DNA from: Cupriavidus sp. YR651
Lineage (GTDB): Bacteria > Pseudomonadota > Gammaproteobacteria > Burkholderiales > Burkholderiaceae
Direction: 5' to 3'
Length of the DNA: 64,000 nt
NCBI RefSeq assembly: GCF_900101625.1
Contig: NZ_FMYZ01000012.1
Coordinates: forward strand, 89,759 to 153,758
Positions 25,795 through 34,102 of this stretch are shown in pieces (within the stretch, counting starts at the first letter, position 1; each line of letters opens with the position of its first letter). The translations under genes and the position numbers were made by a program. The notes beneath the pieces were generated by a model, which did not search any database, was not told where the DNA came from, and saw nothing but the letters and a program-made list of their open reading frames with translations.

Positions 25795-26439
25795 CTAGAA
25801 GAGGTCTTCGCGAATCGCGTAGCGCGTCAACTGGGCAATGCCCTTGACCTGAAGCTTGGCCATGATGTGCTCGCGATGGGTACCCACCGTCTTGCCGCTG
25901 ATGTGCAGCCGTTCGGCGATCTCCCGGGTGGAGTGCCCCTCCACCAGCAACTGCAGGATCTGCCGCTCGCGCGTGCTGAGCTGCGCGCTCGGCTCGATCG
26001 AGCCGTGGTGCCGCGCGCGGCGCAGGCTGGCGACCATCGCGGTGGCTACCTCGGGACTGAGATAGGAACGCCCTCCCGCCACCGTGCGGATGGCCTTGCC
26101 GAGTTCGTCGCAGGCGCAATCCTTGAGCAGGTAGCCAAGCGCGCCGGCGTCCAGCGCGGCGGCGATCATGCGCTGCTCGCCATGCGCCGAGAGGCACAGG
26201 ACGCGCGCCGAGGGCACGTCCGACACGATGCGGCAGAGCGCGTCGATGCCGTTGAGTATCGGCATGCCGAGATCGAGGGCGATCACGTCCGGGAGCAAGG
26301 CCTGCGCCATGCGCAAGGCTTCCATGCCGTCGCCGGCCTGGCCGATGACGGTCATGTCCGCTTCGCGCTCAAGCAAGGCGGCAAGTCCCTCCCGGAAGAG
26401 CGTGTGATCGTCGGCAAGCAAGACACGGGTGTGCGGCAT
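25795..26439 (-). CDS. NarL/FixJ-family response regulator
   Basis: This 214-aa protein has a receiver domain (acidic pair in LLADDH, phospho-acceptor Asp56 in DVIALDLGMP, Lys in YLLKD) and a C-terminal LuxR-type HTH (LSTRERQILQLLVEGHSTREIAERLHISGKTVGTHREHIMAKL). The ATG at 26439 lies 2 bp after the stop of the histidine-kinase gene; a TTG at 26445 would add two residues. Co-transcription with the kinase makes them a two-component pair. The adjacent uncharacterised four-gene run on the same strand is the likely target. Confidence 0.94.
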   Translation of the reverse strand: MPHTRVLLADDHTLFREGLAALLEREADMTVIGQAGDGMEALRMAQALLPDVIALDLGMPILNGIDALCRIVSDVPSARVLCLSAHGEQRMIAAALDAGALGYLLKDCACDELGKAIRTVAGGRSYLSPEVATAMVASLRRARHHGSIEPSAQLSTRERQILQLLVEGHSTREIAERLHISGKTVGTHREHIMAKLQVKGIAQLTRYAIREDLF

Positions 26440-26441
26440 GC

Positions 26442-27281
26442 TCAATCTCGCCGCATGGTGTGGATTCCGTCGCGGTGCACCGGGCCGCCGGCATCGCCGC
26501 CCGCCGCCCGCCAGTGCCCCGTGGGCATCACGATGCGCACGTGCGTGCCGCTGCCGTGCGCGGAGCCCACTTCGAGGCGTGCCCCCAGCGCGCGAAGCTG
26601 TGCCGCGCTGCTGGGCAGGCCAAAACCGCCCCCGGCACTTCCCTTGCCGGCAACTGAGCCCGGATCGAAGCCACAGCCGTCGTCCTCCACGCTGACCGTG
26701 ACGTGGCCGTGCTCACAGGCCGTACGCACCCACACCTGGGATGCGCCGCTATGCTTGCGAACGTTGGCAAGCAACTCCTTCACCACGCGCAGCAACACCG
26801 CGGTGGCGGCTTGCTCAAGCGGCACCTGGGGGCCGCGCAGATCCAGCAGCAGGCGGGGAACCCCGCTCGATCCGTCCCCTGCGCGATGCGCCAGGCTACG
26901 CAGCGCATCGTCTAGCGGCCCCTGTGCCAGCAGGCCAAGGCCGAGATCGATCGTCGCCGCGCGTACGCTGGCGGCAGCCTCCGCCACCAGCGTACGCGCC
27001 TCGTCGATCAGCGCGCGTGCCTGCGGCGGGCATGCCAGCGTCTCCAACTGGCCCAGCCGCAATAGCGCGAGGGCAAGCGCCTGGCCCACTTCGTCGTGCA
27101 GGCTGCAGGCGATGCGCTGCCGCTCGCACTCCCGGGCCGCATGGCTGGCGTCGAGGATGGCCTGCTGTTGCTCGCGCCGCCGCCCGCGCACTGGACGATT
27201 GGCCTGGTACGCGGGCCTGCGCCCTGGGACAAGCCCGTCACTGCCCCCGGGCGCCGCCCCGGCATTCTTGTTTCGCAACAT
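26442..27281 (-). CDS. NarX-type sensor histidine kinase lacking a sensor domain
   Basis: This 279-aa protein has the HisKA_3 phospho-acceptor helix (CERQRIACSLHDEVGQALALALLRL, His near residue 62) and a HATPase domain (VVKELLANVRKHSGASQVWV, VSVEDDGCGFD, GGFGLPS). Only about 50 residues precede the H-box and none form a membrane helix. Sensing must therefore be cytosolic or need a partner, unlike NarX itself. It is followed at once by its response regulator. A region rich in A/T (about 27325-27355) precedes the gene and may hold its promoter. Confidence 0.9.
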   Translation of the reverse strand: MLRNKNAGAAPGGSDGLVPGRRPAYQANRPVRGRRREQQQAILDASHAARECERQRIACSLHDEVGQALALALLRLGQLETLACPPQARALIDEARTLVAEAAASVRAATIDLGLGLLAQGPLDDALRSLAHRAGDGSSGVPRLLLDLRGPQVPLEQAATAVLLRVVKELLANVRKHSGASQVWVRTACEHGHVTVSVEDDGCGFDPGSVAGKGSAGGGFGLPSSAAQLRALGARLEVGSAHGSGTHVRIVMPTGHWRAAGGDAGGPVHRDGIHTMRRD

Positions 27282-27488
27282 GCCTGCCCCCTTGAACCAA
27301 CGAACTCACCCGCGCGCGAAAATCTCTTCTTAATATTATTCAATTGACATACAGTTCCATGAATCCCGCGCCAGCTCTGGCTTTCCGGACTTCGCGGTCA
27401 AGCCTTGCGCAGCATCATCCCGTCGCGCGCACGCGCCTTGCAATACTGCCAATGCCGTATCTCCGTTAGCACGGAGCCAGGGATTCAC

Positions 27489-27788
27489 TCATGGCGCCAG
27501 CAGGCCATGACGCAGGAAATAGATCGCCACGCCGGCCGCATTGCCCACGCCGAGTTTCCGGTACAGGTTCTCCCGATGCTTCCGCACGGTCAGGTTGCTC
27601 AGGCCGAGTTCCCTGGCAATCTGCTTGCTGGTATGCCCCGCCGCTACCCGTTGCGCAATGTCACGCTCGCGCTGCGTCAGCACAGCCGGTGGCACGCCCG
27701 CCGGATGCGCCGCCATTGCCGTCTCGATGGGCCGCGCGAGATCGACGAAAGCCGTGCGCCACCGCGTAGGCGGCAAGCTGCGCCGCAT
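27489..27788 (-). CDS. LuxR-type HTH protein (second half of a possible split gene)
   Basis: A 99-aa frame carries a LuxR HTH: LTQRERDIAQRVAAGHTSKQIARELGLSNLTVRKHRENLYRKLGVGNAAG. An internal ATG at 27716 would give 75 aa with only the HTH. Its 5' part overlaps the neighbouring LuxR frame by 128 bp in another frame. Removing one base at about 27747 would fuse the two into a single protein of about 155 aa with two HTH domains (AVAHGF joined to VDLARPIETAM). No receiver domain is present. It may be a stand-alone regulator or half of a broken one. Confidence 0.65.
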   Translation of the reverse strand: MRRSLPPTRWRTAFVDLARPIETAMAAHPAGVPPAVLTQRERDIAQRVAAGHTSKQIARELGLSNLTVRKHRENLYRKLGVGNAAGVAIYFLRHGLLAP

Positions 27789-27957
27789 TGCGCAAGCCCG
27801 TCTTGGCCAGCAAGTTGCTGCGATGCTTGCGGGCGGTCAGCACGCTGATCTGCAATTCAGCGGCGACAGCGCGGCAACTCATGCCGGATGCGATCAGCCC
27901 CAGGACTTCACGTTCGCGCTGCGTCAGCGTGGCGGAGAGAATGCGTTGAGCCTGCAT
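27661..27957 (-). CDS. LuxR-type HTH protein (first half of a possible split gene)
   Basis: From the ATG at 27957 the frame gives 98 aa with the LuxR HTH LTQREREVLGLIASGMSCRAVAAELQISVLTARKHRSNLLAKTGLRNAAQLAAYAVAHGF. After AVAHGF the reading frame turns into basic, non-family sequence to its stop at 27661, while the family-like sequence continues in the +1 frame (VDLARP). No strong ribosome site is seen. It shares the NarL-family wing with the two-component regulator nearby, and may modulate the same locus (inference). Confidence 0.65.
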   Translation of the reverse strand: MQAQRILSATLTQREREVLGLIASGMSCRAVAAELQISVLTARKHRSNLLAKTGLRNAAQLAAYAVAHGFRRSRAAHRDGNGGASGGRATGCADAARA

Positions 27958-28564
27958 GTGTTGCCTGGGACGGGATGAAGCTCGCAATTCTGGCAGATGG
28001 CAGCCCGCCGGGTGACGCGACGGACAGCGTCATGCCCGCGCGCCACCCGGCGGAAAAGCCGGTCGCAGGCCAAGGGCCGGGTGGGCGCGGCCACCATGCG
28101 GAACGGTTATGACCGCATCGCTACGAATCCAGTAACTGACGAGAAAATTGTCGTGCCCGGCAAAGCTGGGGATGTGTCCATGCTAGTCGATGGCCAGTGA
28201 GTCAAGTATTCCGATGGAGCCCTGTTGGCGTAAGTTTCAATGCTCCGAAAGAGACAACCGCAGGCAACCAACTGATGGTATTGGGACCCGCAGGTCCGGC
28301 CGGCGTGTGCGCCGGACATCGAGGACGGCAGTCGACGCCAGTGACCCTCCCATAAACGGCGGCGGACACCTGCCTTCTGCAAGCTCCCGGTCTTGTTGGA
28401 CGTCACTGTCAAAGCAGTCGCAACAGCCGCGAGGCGACGGCCTTGGCACGCGTAGTTTCAGCGCCATGTTGTGTTGTTTCTTTCGCTGTGTACGTTTTGT
28501 AACCGGCAGTTACGAGTAGAATGCGCACCGCGGCGCGCCCCCAAGGCGGGCCGCCCGTGATTGC
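27958..28564. other. Intergenic region upstream of the cobalamin riboswitch
   Basis: About 600 bp without a convincing gene. A 34-codon frame at 28096-28200 (MRNGYDRIATNPVTDEK start) looks more coding-like than its surroundings but has no ribosome site. Longer frames here have atypical composition and are not called. TAGAAT at 28517-28522 may be the -10 box of the transcript that carries the riboswitch, with a poor -35 (TTTTGT). Confidence 0.45.
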
Positions 28565-28778
28565 AGGTGCCAACGATTCTTTCATTGGTTAAACGGGAAA
28601 CAGGTGCGCCGCCCTGAAGCGGCAATGCCTGTGCTGCCCCCGCAACGGTAAGCAGGTTAGGGAACTGTCATGCCGATCCATCGGATCGGCGGCCACTGCG
28701 CAGGATTCATTGGCGTGGGAAGGCGACGGATTTCCGGGAGCGCACGCTCCCGCCTGCCAGCCCGGATACCGGCCTGTC
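28565..28778 (+). ncRNA. Cobalamin (AdoCbl-class) riboswitch
   Basis: The leader has the conserved cobalamin-riboswitch elements in order: GGTTAAACGGGAAACAGGTG (about 28588-28607), GCTGCCCCCGCAACGGTAAGC (B12 box, 28633-28653), GCCACTGCGCAGG, GGGAAGGCG and the closing CCTGCCAGCCCGGATACCGGCC (28752-28773). It ends about 47 nt before the start of the TonB-dependent receptor gene, as expected for translational or early transcriptional control. It predicts repression when cobalamin is plentiful. Confidence 0.95.
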
Positions 28779-28824
28779 GTCAACATCGACATTTTCCGTC
28801 CGGGCGGGGTCGTCCGGCTTCACG

Positions 28825-31035
28825 ATGAAATACAACCTGTCTGCGCATTCCGCTGGCCGCCCGCGCTCGGCTCAAACTTCGTCACGTGTGGCACGTGGAA
28901 GTCGGCCTCGTGTTCTGGCCGTATCTCTTGGCACCATTGCCAGCCTGAATCTTCCCAACGCTTTTGCCCAGGAGGCATCCGACAAGAAGGATGCGTCGCT
29001 GCCACCAGTGGTAGTCAGTGAGAACGCCCAGCCGGGCATGGCGTTGTCCAGGCCCGAATTCACCGGCAGCCGCATGGGCCTGACGCCGCTGGAAACGCCG
29101 GCGAGCGTGGAGGTCCTCAGCGGCGAGACGATTCGTGCGCGTGGCGATCAGACCGTGCGGGAAGCCGTCACCCGCGCCACCGGTATCACCGGTAACCCGG
29201 CCCCCGGCAATGGCGGCACGTCGCTGACCGCGCGCGGTTTCGCGGGCCAGGGCTCGGTCATGCAACTGCTGGACGGCACGCGCATGTACGTGGCGTCGGG
29301 CACGGTGACGTTCCCGTTCGATACCTGGTCCGTCGACCGCATCGAGGTGCTGCGCGGCCCGGCCTCCGTGATGTACGGCGAGGGGGCGATTGGCGGCGTG
29401 GTCAACGTCGTGCAGAAGAAGCCAATCCGAGGGCCGATCGAGAACGAACTGCAGATCACGGGCGGCACCGAGAAGACTGCGCGTGTGGCCTTCGACAGCG
29501 GTGGCAAGATCAACGACAACCTGTCATACCGCTTCGCCACCGCGGCCAACCGCTCGGCGGGCTGGGTGGACCGCGGCGATTCCAACAATCTGATGGTGTC
29601 GGCTTCGGTGCGGCTGGACGTGAATCCGGAATTCAACCTGACGTTGTCTTATGACGACGGCACCCAGCATCCGCAGCAATACCTGGGTACGCCGCTGGTC
29701 AATGGCAGCCTGGACACCTCGCTGCGCAAGAAGAACTACAACGTTGGCGATGCCGAAATCAGCTATCGCGACCGCTGGACGCGCCTGAATGCCGAATGGA
29801 CGCCCAACGACCGCGTGAAGGTGCGCAACCAGTTCTATTACCTGACCAGCCATCGCCACTGGCGCGACAGCGAGACCTACACCTATCTGCCGGCGACGTC
29901 GCAGGTGCGCCGCACCGACTACCTGGAAATCCTGCATGACCAGGAGCAGGTGGGTGACCGCGCCGACGTGACCGTGCACAGCAAGCTGCTCGGGCTCGAC
30001 AACACGACGACGGTTGGCTTTGACATCAACAAGATCAACTTCACGCATTCGAACAATTCGCCTTATGGTGGGACGTCGACCGTGAATGCACGCGATTTCG
30101 ATCCGGGCCTGTTCTTCAGCCCGCCGGGTATCGTCACCTCGCCGCGTTTCCGTACCAACACCACGCAGTACGCGCTGTTCGGCGAACACCGCATCGCCTT
30201 CACGCCGCAGTGGTCGGTCATCGGCGGCGTGCGCTTCGATCACGCCGAACTGACACGCACCGATCTGCTGGCTGGCTCGGCCTGGGAAAAGACGTTTGCC
30301 AACACCACGTGGCGTGTGGGCACGGTCTATCAGTTCACACCGAGCCTGGCGGTCTATGCGCAGTACGCCACGGCCACGGATCCGCTGGGCGCGCTGATCA
30401 CCACGTCGGACGCGCAACGCAACTTCAATCTCGCCACGGGTAAGCAGGTGGAAGTGGGCGTCAAGCAGGCGTTCTGGGGTAATCGTGGCGAATGGACCTT
30501 CGCGGCCTACGAGATCCGCAAGAACGACCTGCTGTCGCGCGATCCCGTGAACCCGGCTATCACGCAACAGGTCGGTGAACAGTCGTCGCGCGGTCTGGAG
30601 GCATCGGCCAGCGTGGAACTGCTGCGCGGCTTGCGTCTGGATATCAACGGTACCGTGCTGCGGGCGCGCTACGAGGACTTCAACGAGTCCGTGGGTGGCG
30701 TGCTGGTGTCGCGTGCCGGCAATGTGCCTGCCAGCGTGCCGCAGCAGGCGGCCAATGCATGGCTGACGTGGACCTTCCTGCCGCAATGGACGTTCGGCGC
30801 GGGCCTGCGCTATGTGGGCGGCCGCTATGCCGACACGGCGAACCGGGTGCGCGTGCCCAGCTATACAACGGTCGATACCGTACTGTCATGGCGCGTGACC
30901 AAACAAACGGCACTGACAGTGCGCGTCTACAACCTGTTCAACAAGGACTACGCCGAATCGGTTTCCAACGGCGGCCAGCAATGGCTGCTCGGCCGTCCGC
31001 GCGCGGCGGAGTTGTCGGCCAACTTCTACTTCTGA
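28825..31035 (+). CDS. TonB-dependent receptor under cobalamin control
   Basis: This 736-aa protein has an extended signal peptide (cleavage after LNLPNAFA), a plug domain (ETPASVEVLSGETIRARG, ALTRATGI-like EAVTRATGITG, MYGEGAIGGVVNVVQKKP) and a 22-strand barrel ending in the terminal aromatic FYF. The plug resembles siderophore receptors of the FhuA/FpvA group rather than E. coli BtuB. The riboswitch directly upstream nevertheless argues that it imports cobalamin, a cobamide or a related compound across the outer membrane. A PepSY protein follows 9 bp downstream. Confidence 0.92.
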   Translation: MKYNLSAHSAGRPRSAQTSSRVARGSRPRVLAVSLGTIASLNLPNAFAQEASDKKDASLPPVVVSENAQPGMALSRPEFTGSRMGLTPLETPASVEVLSGETIRARGDQTVREAVTRATGITGNPAPGNGGTSLTARGFAGQGSVMQLLDGTRMYVASGTVTFPFDTWSVDRIEVLRGPASVMYGEGAIGGVVNVVQKKPIRGPIENELQITGGTEKTARVAFDSGGKINDNLSYRFATAANRSAGWVDRGDSNNLMVSASVRLDVNPEFNLTLSYDDGTQHPQQYLGTPLVNGSLDTSLRKKNYNVGDAEISYRDRWTRLNAEWTPNDRVKVRNQFYYLTSHRHWRDSETYTYLPATSQVRRTDYLEILHDQEQVGDRADVTVHSKLLGLDNTTTVGFDINKINFTHSNNSPYGGTSTVNARDFDPGLFFSPPGIVTSPRFRTNTTQYALFGEHRIAFTPQWSVIGGVRFDHAELTRTDLLAGSAWEKTFANTTWRVGTVYQFTPSLAVYAQYATATDPLGALITTSDAQRNFNLATGKQVEVGVKQAFWGNRGEWTFAAYEIRKNDLLSRDPVNPAITQQVGEQSSRGLEASASVELLRGLRLDINGTVLRARYEDFNESVGGVLVSRAGNVPASVPQQAANAWLTWTFLPQWTFGAGLRYVGGRYADTANRVRVPSYTTVDTVLSWRVTKQTALTVRVYNLFNKDYAESVSNGGQQWLLGRPRAAELSANFYF

Positions 31036-31044
31036 GGTGGAATC

Positions 31045-32493
31045 GTGTGGCGCAAGACCAAGCGCTGGCTGTACCTGATCCATCGCTGGATGGGGATCGC
31101 GGGTTGCCTGCTGATTGCGATGTGGTTCGGCTCGGGACTGGTCATGATGTACGTGGGCTTTCCCGCGCTGACCGACGCCGAACGGCTTGCGGCGCTGCCA
31201 GCGATCGATGCCAGCCGCGTCGTCGTCGCGCCCGATGCAGCCATGCAGGCTGCGGGTCTGGACCAGTATCCCCGCGGCCTGCGGCTTGAGATGGCGGGCG
31301 ACCTGCCGGTCTATCGCATGATCGATGGCAAGGGCCAGCCTCACACGGTGTCGGCAGTCGATGGCCGCGTGATCGACCGCGTCGACGCGGATACGGCCCG
31401 GGCCACCGCGCAGCGGTTTGCCGGCAAGCCCGCGCGATGGCTGGAGACGGCGGAACGCGACCAGTGGACGGTGCCAAACGGGCTCAACGCCTGGCGGCCG
31501 CTCCATCGCATCGCCATCGACGACGACGCGGGCACCGAGCTGTATGTCTCCGCGAAAACGGGCGAGGTCATGCGCGACACGCACCGCGCCGAACGGCTCT
31601 GGAACTGGCTGGGCTCGGTCCCTCACTGGCTCTACTTCACGCCGATCCGCAAGGACCCGCCGCTGTGGCGGCAGGTGGTGTTGTGGACGTCCGGCCCGTG
31701 TGTCGTGGTGGCCATCACCGGTATCTGGATCGGCTGGCTGCGGCTGCGTGTGCGGCGCCGCTTCGCCCACGGCAGCATGGCGGGCGCGTCGCCGTATCAC
31801 GGCTGGATGGCGTGGCATCACGTGGCCGGACTCATCGGCTCGCTGTTCTTGCTGTTCTGGCTGATCTCGGGATGGTTGTCCGTCAATCCGAACCAGTGGT
31901 TCAACGGGCGCGGATTCGATGGTGCGGCATTGCAGCGCTATGCCGGGCACCACGCGGCATCCTTCCCCGCTCCGGCGTGGCAAGCGATTCGACAGGGCGA
32001 TGGAGCACGCGAGATTCGCATGAACTGGGTCGGAGGTGCCCCTGTACTGCTGGTGGCATCAGGCGAGGGCAATACTCAGGCGCTTGATCCGCGCAGTGGT
32101 CTTCCCTTGCAATGGGATCGTGGCGCACTGATTCGCTCTGCGGCCACGCTGCTACCCGCAGCCAGCATCGCATCCAGTGATGTGCAGACGGAACCGGACG
32201 CCTACTGGTACAGCCACCACAACCCGCGCCAACTACCTGTGCTGCGCGTCGGCTTCGACGATACGGACCATACGTGGGCCTATATTCACCCGACGACTGG
32301 CCAGGTGATTGGCCGAAGCGACGATAGCCGCCGCGCGTACCGCTGGCTGTTCAACGCAGTCCACAGCTATGACTTCGTGACGCTGACACACCATCGACCA
32401 TGGTGGGATGCGGTGATGTGGGCGTTGTCGATCGTAGGTCTGGTGATGTCGGTCAGCGGCGTCGTGGTCGGCTGGCGGCGGTTGCGTCGCTGA
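31045..32493 (+). CDS. PepSY-domain inner-membrane protein
   Basis: This 482-aa protein starts at GTG 31045 (GAGGTGG ribosome site) right after the receptor. It has an N-terminal membrane helix with the family pattern WLYLIHRWMGIAGCLLIAMWFGSGLVMMY, a periplasmic PepSY segment, helices near residues 210-230 and 255-280, and a last one near 455-480. Such PepSY_TM proteins accompany siderophore receptors and are thought to act in reduction or release of imported metal complexes. Here the whole unit is under a cobalamin riboswitch, so reductive handling of a corrinoid is a reasonable inference. Confidence 0.9.
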   Translation: MWRKTKRWLYLIHRWMGIAGCLLIAMWFGSGLVMMYVGFPALTDAERLAALPAIDASRVVVAPDAAMQAAGLDQYPRGLRLEMAGDLPVYRMIDGKGQPHTVSAVDGRVIDRVDADTARATAQRFAGKPARWLETAERDQWTVPNGLNAWRPLHRIAIDDDAGTELYVSAKTGEVMRDTHRAERLWNWLGSVPHWLYFTPIRKDPPLWRQVVLWTSGPCVVVAITGIWIGWLRLRVRRRFAHGSMAGASPYHGWMAWHHVAGLIGSLFLLFWLISGWLSVNPNQWFNGRGFDGAALQRYAGHHAASFPAPAWQAIRQGDGAREIRMNWVGGAPVLLVASGEGNTQALDPRSGLPLQWDRGALIRSAATLLPAASIASSDVQTEPDAYWYSHHNPRQLPVLRVGFDDTDHTWAYIHPTTGQVIGRSDDSRRAYRWLFNAVHSYDFVTLTHHRPWWDAVMWALSIVGLVMSVSGVVVGWRRLRR

Positions 32494-32505
32494 CTGGCTG
32501 GTTGA

Positions 32506-33957
32506 TCAATCGTCGGCAAATCGGTATGACACCAGCGACTCCGTGTTGCTGTCCACAAGGATCGTCTTGCCGGCCGGCGGAAACGCCCGCTGCACACAGT
32601 TTTCCCGTGGGCACACACGGCAGCCGGGCCCGATTGGCACAACGTCGGATGGGTGTTCGATGTCAATGTGGTCTGCGTAGACGAGTTCGCGCGCGTGCGC
32701 CAGTTCGCAGCCAAGGCCGATGGCGAACAGCTTGCGTCGCGTGCGGTAGCCACCGCCGCCGCGTTCGATCGTTCTGGCAATGCCGAAGTAGCGGATGCCG
32801 TCGGGCATCTCCGCGATCTGCGTGAGAATCCGGCCTGGCTGCGCGAACGCCTCATGTACGTGCCAGAGCGGGCATGCGCCGCCGTGCCGGGCAAAGTGGA
32901 ATGACGTCGCGCTCTGCCGCTTCGAAATGTTCCCTGCCTGATCCAGGCGTATGAAGTAGAACGGCACGCCCCGGGCGTTGGGGCGCTGCATCGTCGACAG
33001 GCGATGGCATATCGTCTCGATGCTCACCTGAAAGTGCTGCTGTAGCAATTCGATGTCATATCTCACGCGCCGGGCGGCATCGAGAAAGCCGCCATACGGT
33101 AGCAGCATGGCGCCGGCAAAGTAGTGCGAGAGCCCCTGTCGCGCGAGTTCCCGAGTGGAGGCGTCGGAGAACCCGGCACGCCCGATTTCGCCTTCGATGA
33201 CGTCGCCATGCATCAGTAGCGCGTACTGTGTCGCAAGCTGGAATGCCTGTTGCGCGTCACTGAGTCCGGCACGCAGCGCGATCTGTCGGCGGGCGGGATC
33301 GAAGCGGCGCAGCCATCCGCCAGCGTCCTCCGCCTCGGTGACTGTGACGCCGAAGCCATCGCGCAGCAATTTCTGTAGCGGCGCGCTTCGGCCGCCCGGT
33401 GTCAGGTTCGCCGACGCCGCCAACTCTTCCGCGAGGACGTCGAGCGCATCCAGGTAGTTGTTTTCGCGATTGAAATGATCCCGCACTTCTTCGTGGGGGA
33501 GTGGCGCCGCAACCTCACGCAGCATGTCCGATCGGGCGTCCGGGCCAAGTTCGCCATAGAAGCGGTCGACGGCCTGCGCGTATTCGTCCCGCAGCCGCCC
33601 GTGCCGCGCATAGAGACTCAGGAACGCCTCGACCAGATCGGGTGCCTGCTCGGTCATCCTTTGCAGCGCGGCTGGTGCAATCGTGCTTGACCAGACCGTG
33701 CGATCCCGCAATGCGACGTCAAGCTCGGCAAGCTGGCGTTGGTCCTGCTCCTCCGAAAACTGCCCGACATCGCCGCCAAACACCTCGGCAAGTTTCAGCA
33801 ACACCGCAGCCGTGACCGGGCGCTGGTTGTTTTCGATCTGGCTGATGTAGCTCAGTGACAGGGACAAGCGGCTTGCCAGCGTCACCTGACTCCATTCCCG
33901 CTGCTCGCGCAGTCTCCGTACGCGCGCGCCGACAAATATCTTTCTCGACTTCGTCAT
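32506..33957 (-). CDS. ScfR/RamB-like XRE regulator (short-chain acyl-CoA sensing)
   Basis: This 483-aa protein has an N-terminal XRE HTH (VGARVRRLREQREWSQVTLASRLSLSLSYISQIENNQRPV), a central IrrE/ImmA-like region (GLSHYFAGAMLLPYGGF; no intact HEXXH) and a C-terminal DUF2083-type domain containing the Cys cluster GCRVCPRENCVQ. This architecture is that of RamB/PrpR/ScfR regulators, which respond to short-chain acyl-CoA; the Cys residues bind an Fe-S cluster in the mycobacterial PrpR (family knowledge). It is divergent from the valine-degradation operon, with repeated putative operators between, one touching its own start codon, implying autoregulation. Confidence 0.92.
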   Translation of the reverse strand: MTKSRKIFVGARVRRLREQREWSQVTLASRLSLSLSYISQIENNQRPVTAAVLLKLAEVFGGDVGQFSEEQDQRQLAELDVALRDRTVWSSTIAPAALQRMTEQAPDLVEAFLSLYARHGRLRDEYAQAVDRFYGELGPDARSDMLREVAAPLPHEEVRDHFNRENNYLDALDVLAEELAASANLTPGGRSAPLQKLLRDGFGVTVTEAEDAGGWLRRFDPARRQIALRAGLSDAQQAFQLATQYALLMHGDVIEGEIGRAGFSDASTRELARQGLSHYFAGAMLLPYGGFLDAARRVRYDIELLQQHFQVSIETICHRLSTMQRPNARGVPFYFIRLDQAGNISKRQSATSFHFARHGGACPLWHVHEAFAQPGRILTQIAEMPDGIRYFGIARTIERGGGGYRTRRKLFAIGLGCELAHARELVYADHIDIEHPSDVVPIGPGCRVCPRENCVQRAFPPAGKTILVDSNTESLVSYRFADD

Positions 33958-34053
33958 TTCACAACCTTCACAAAATTACGGGAGGGATTGCGAAGATCTT
34001 CACAGGTATTCTCTTTTACTTCAGTAAGTTGTGTGGGTTTGTGAAGATTGCGA
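33958..34053. promoter_or_regulatory. Three putative ScfR operators between scfR-like gene and mmsA
   Basis: The motif TTGTGAAG-R-TTGYGAA occurs three times: as TTGTGAAGGTTGTGAA on the minus strand (33958-33973), as TGTGAAGATCTTCGCA on the minus strand (33989-34004) and as TTTGTGAAGATTGCGA on the + strand (34038-34053). Each has two TGTGAA/TGCGAA half sites. RamB-type regulators bind short A/T-flanked TGC/TGT repeats near their own and target promoters, so this is the likely control region of both divergent units. Confidence 0.72.
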
Positions 34054-34102
34054 GTAGATTTTCTCCGAGTTTGATGTCGATGTCGAGCCAACCGGAGACC
34101 CC

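Noticed and set aside
28190..28519. 109-aa + frame upstream of the cobalamin riboswitch
   Set aside because: No ribosome site, Ser/Arg/Cys-rich random composition; it ends just at the likely riboswitch promoter.
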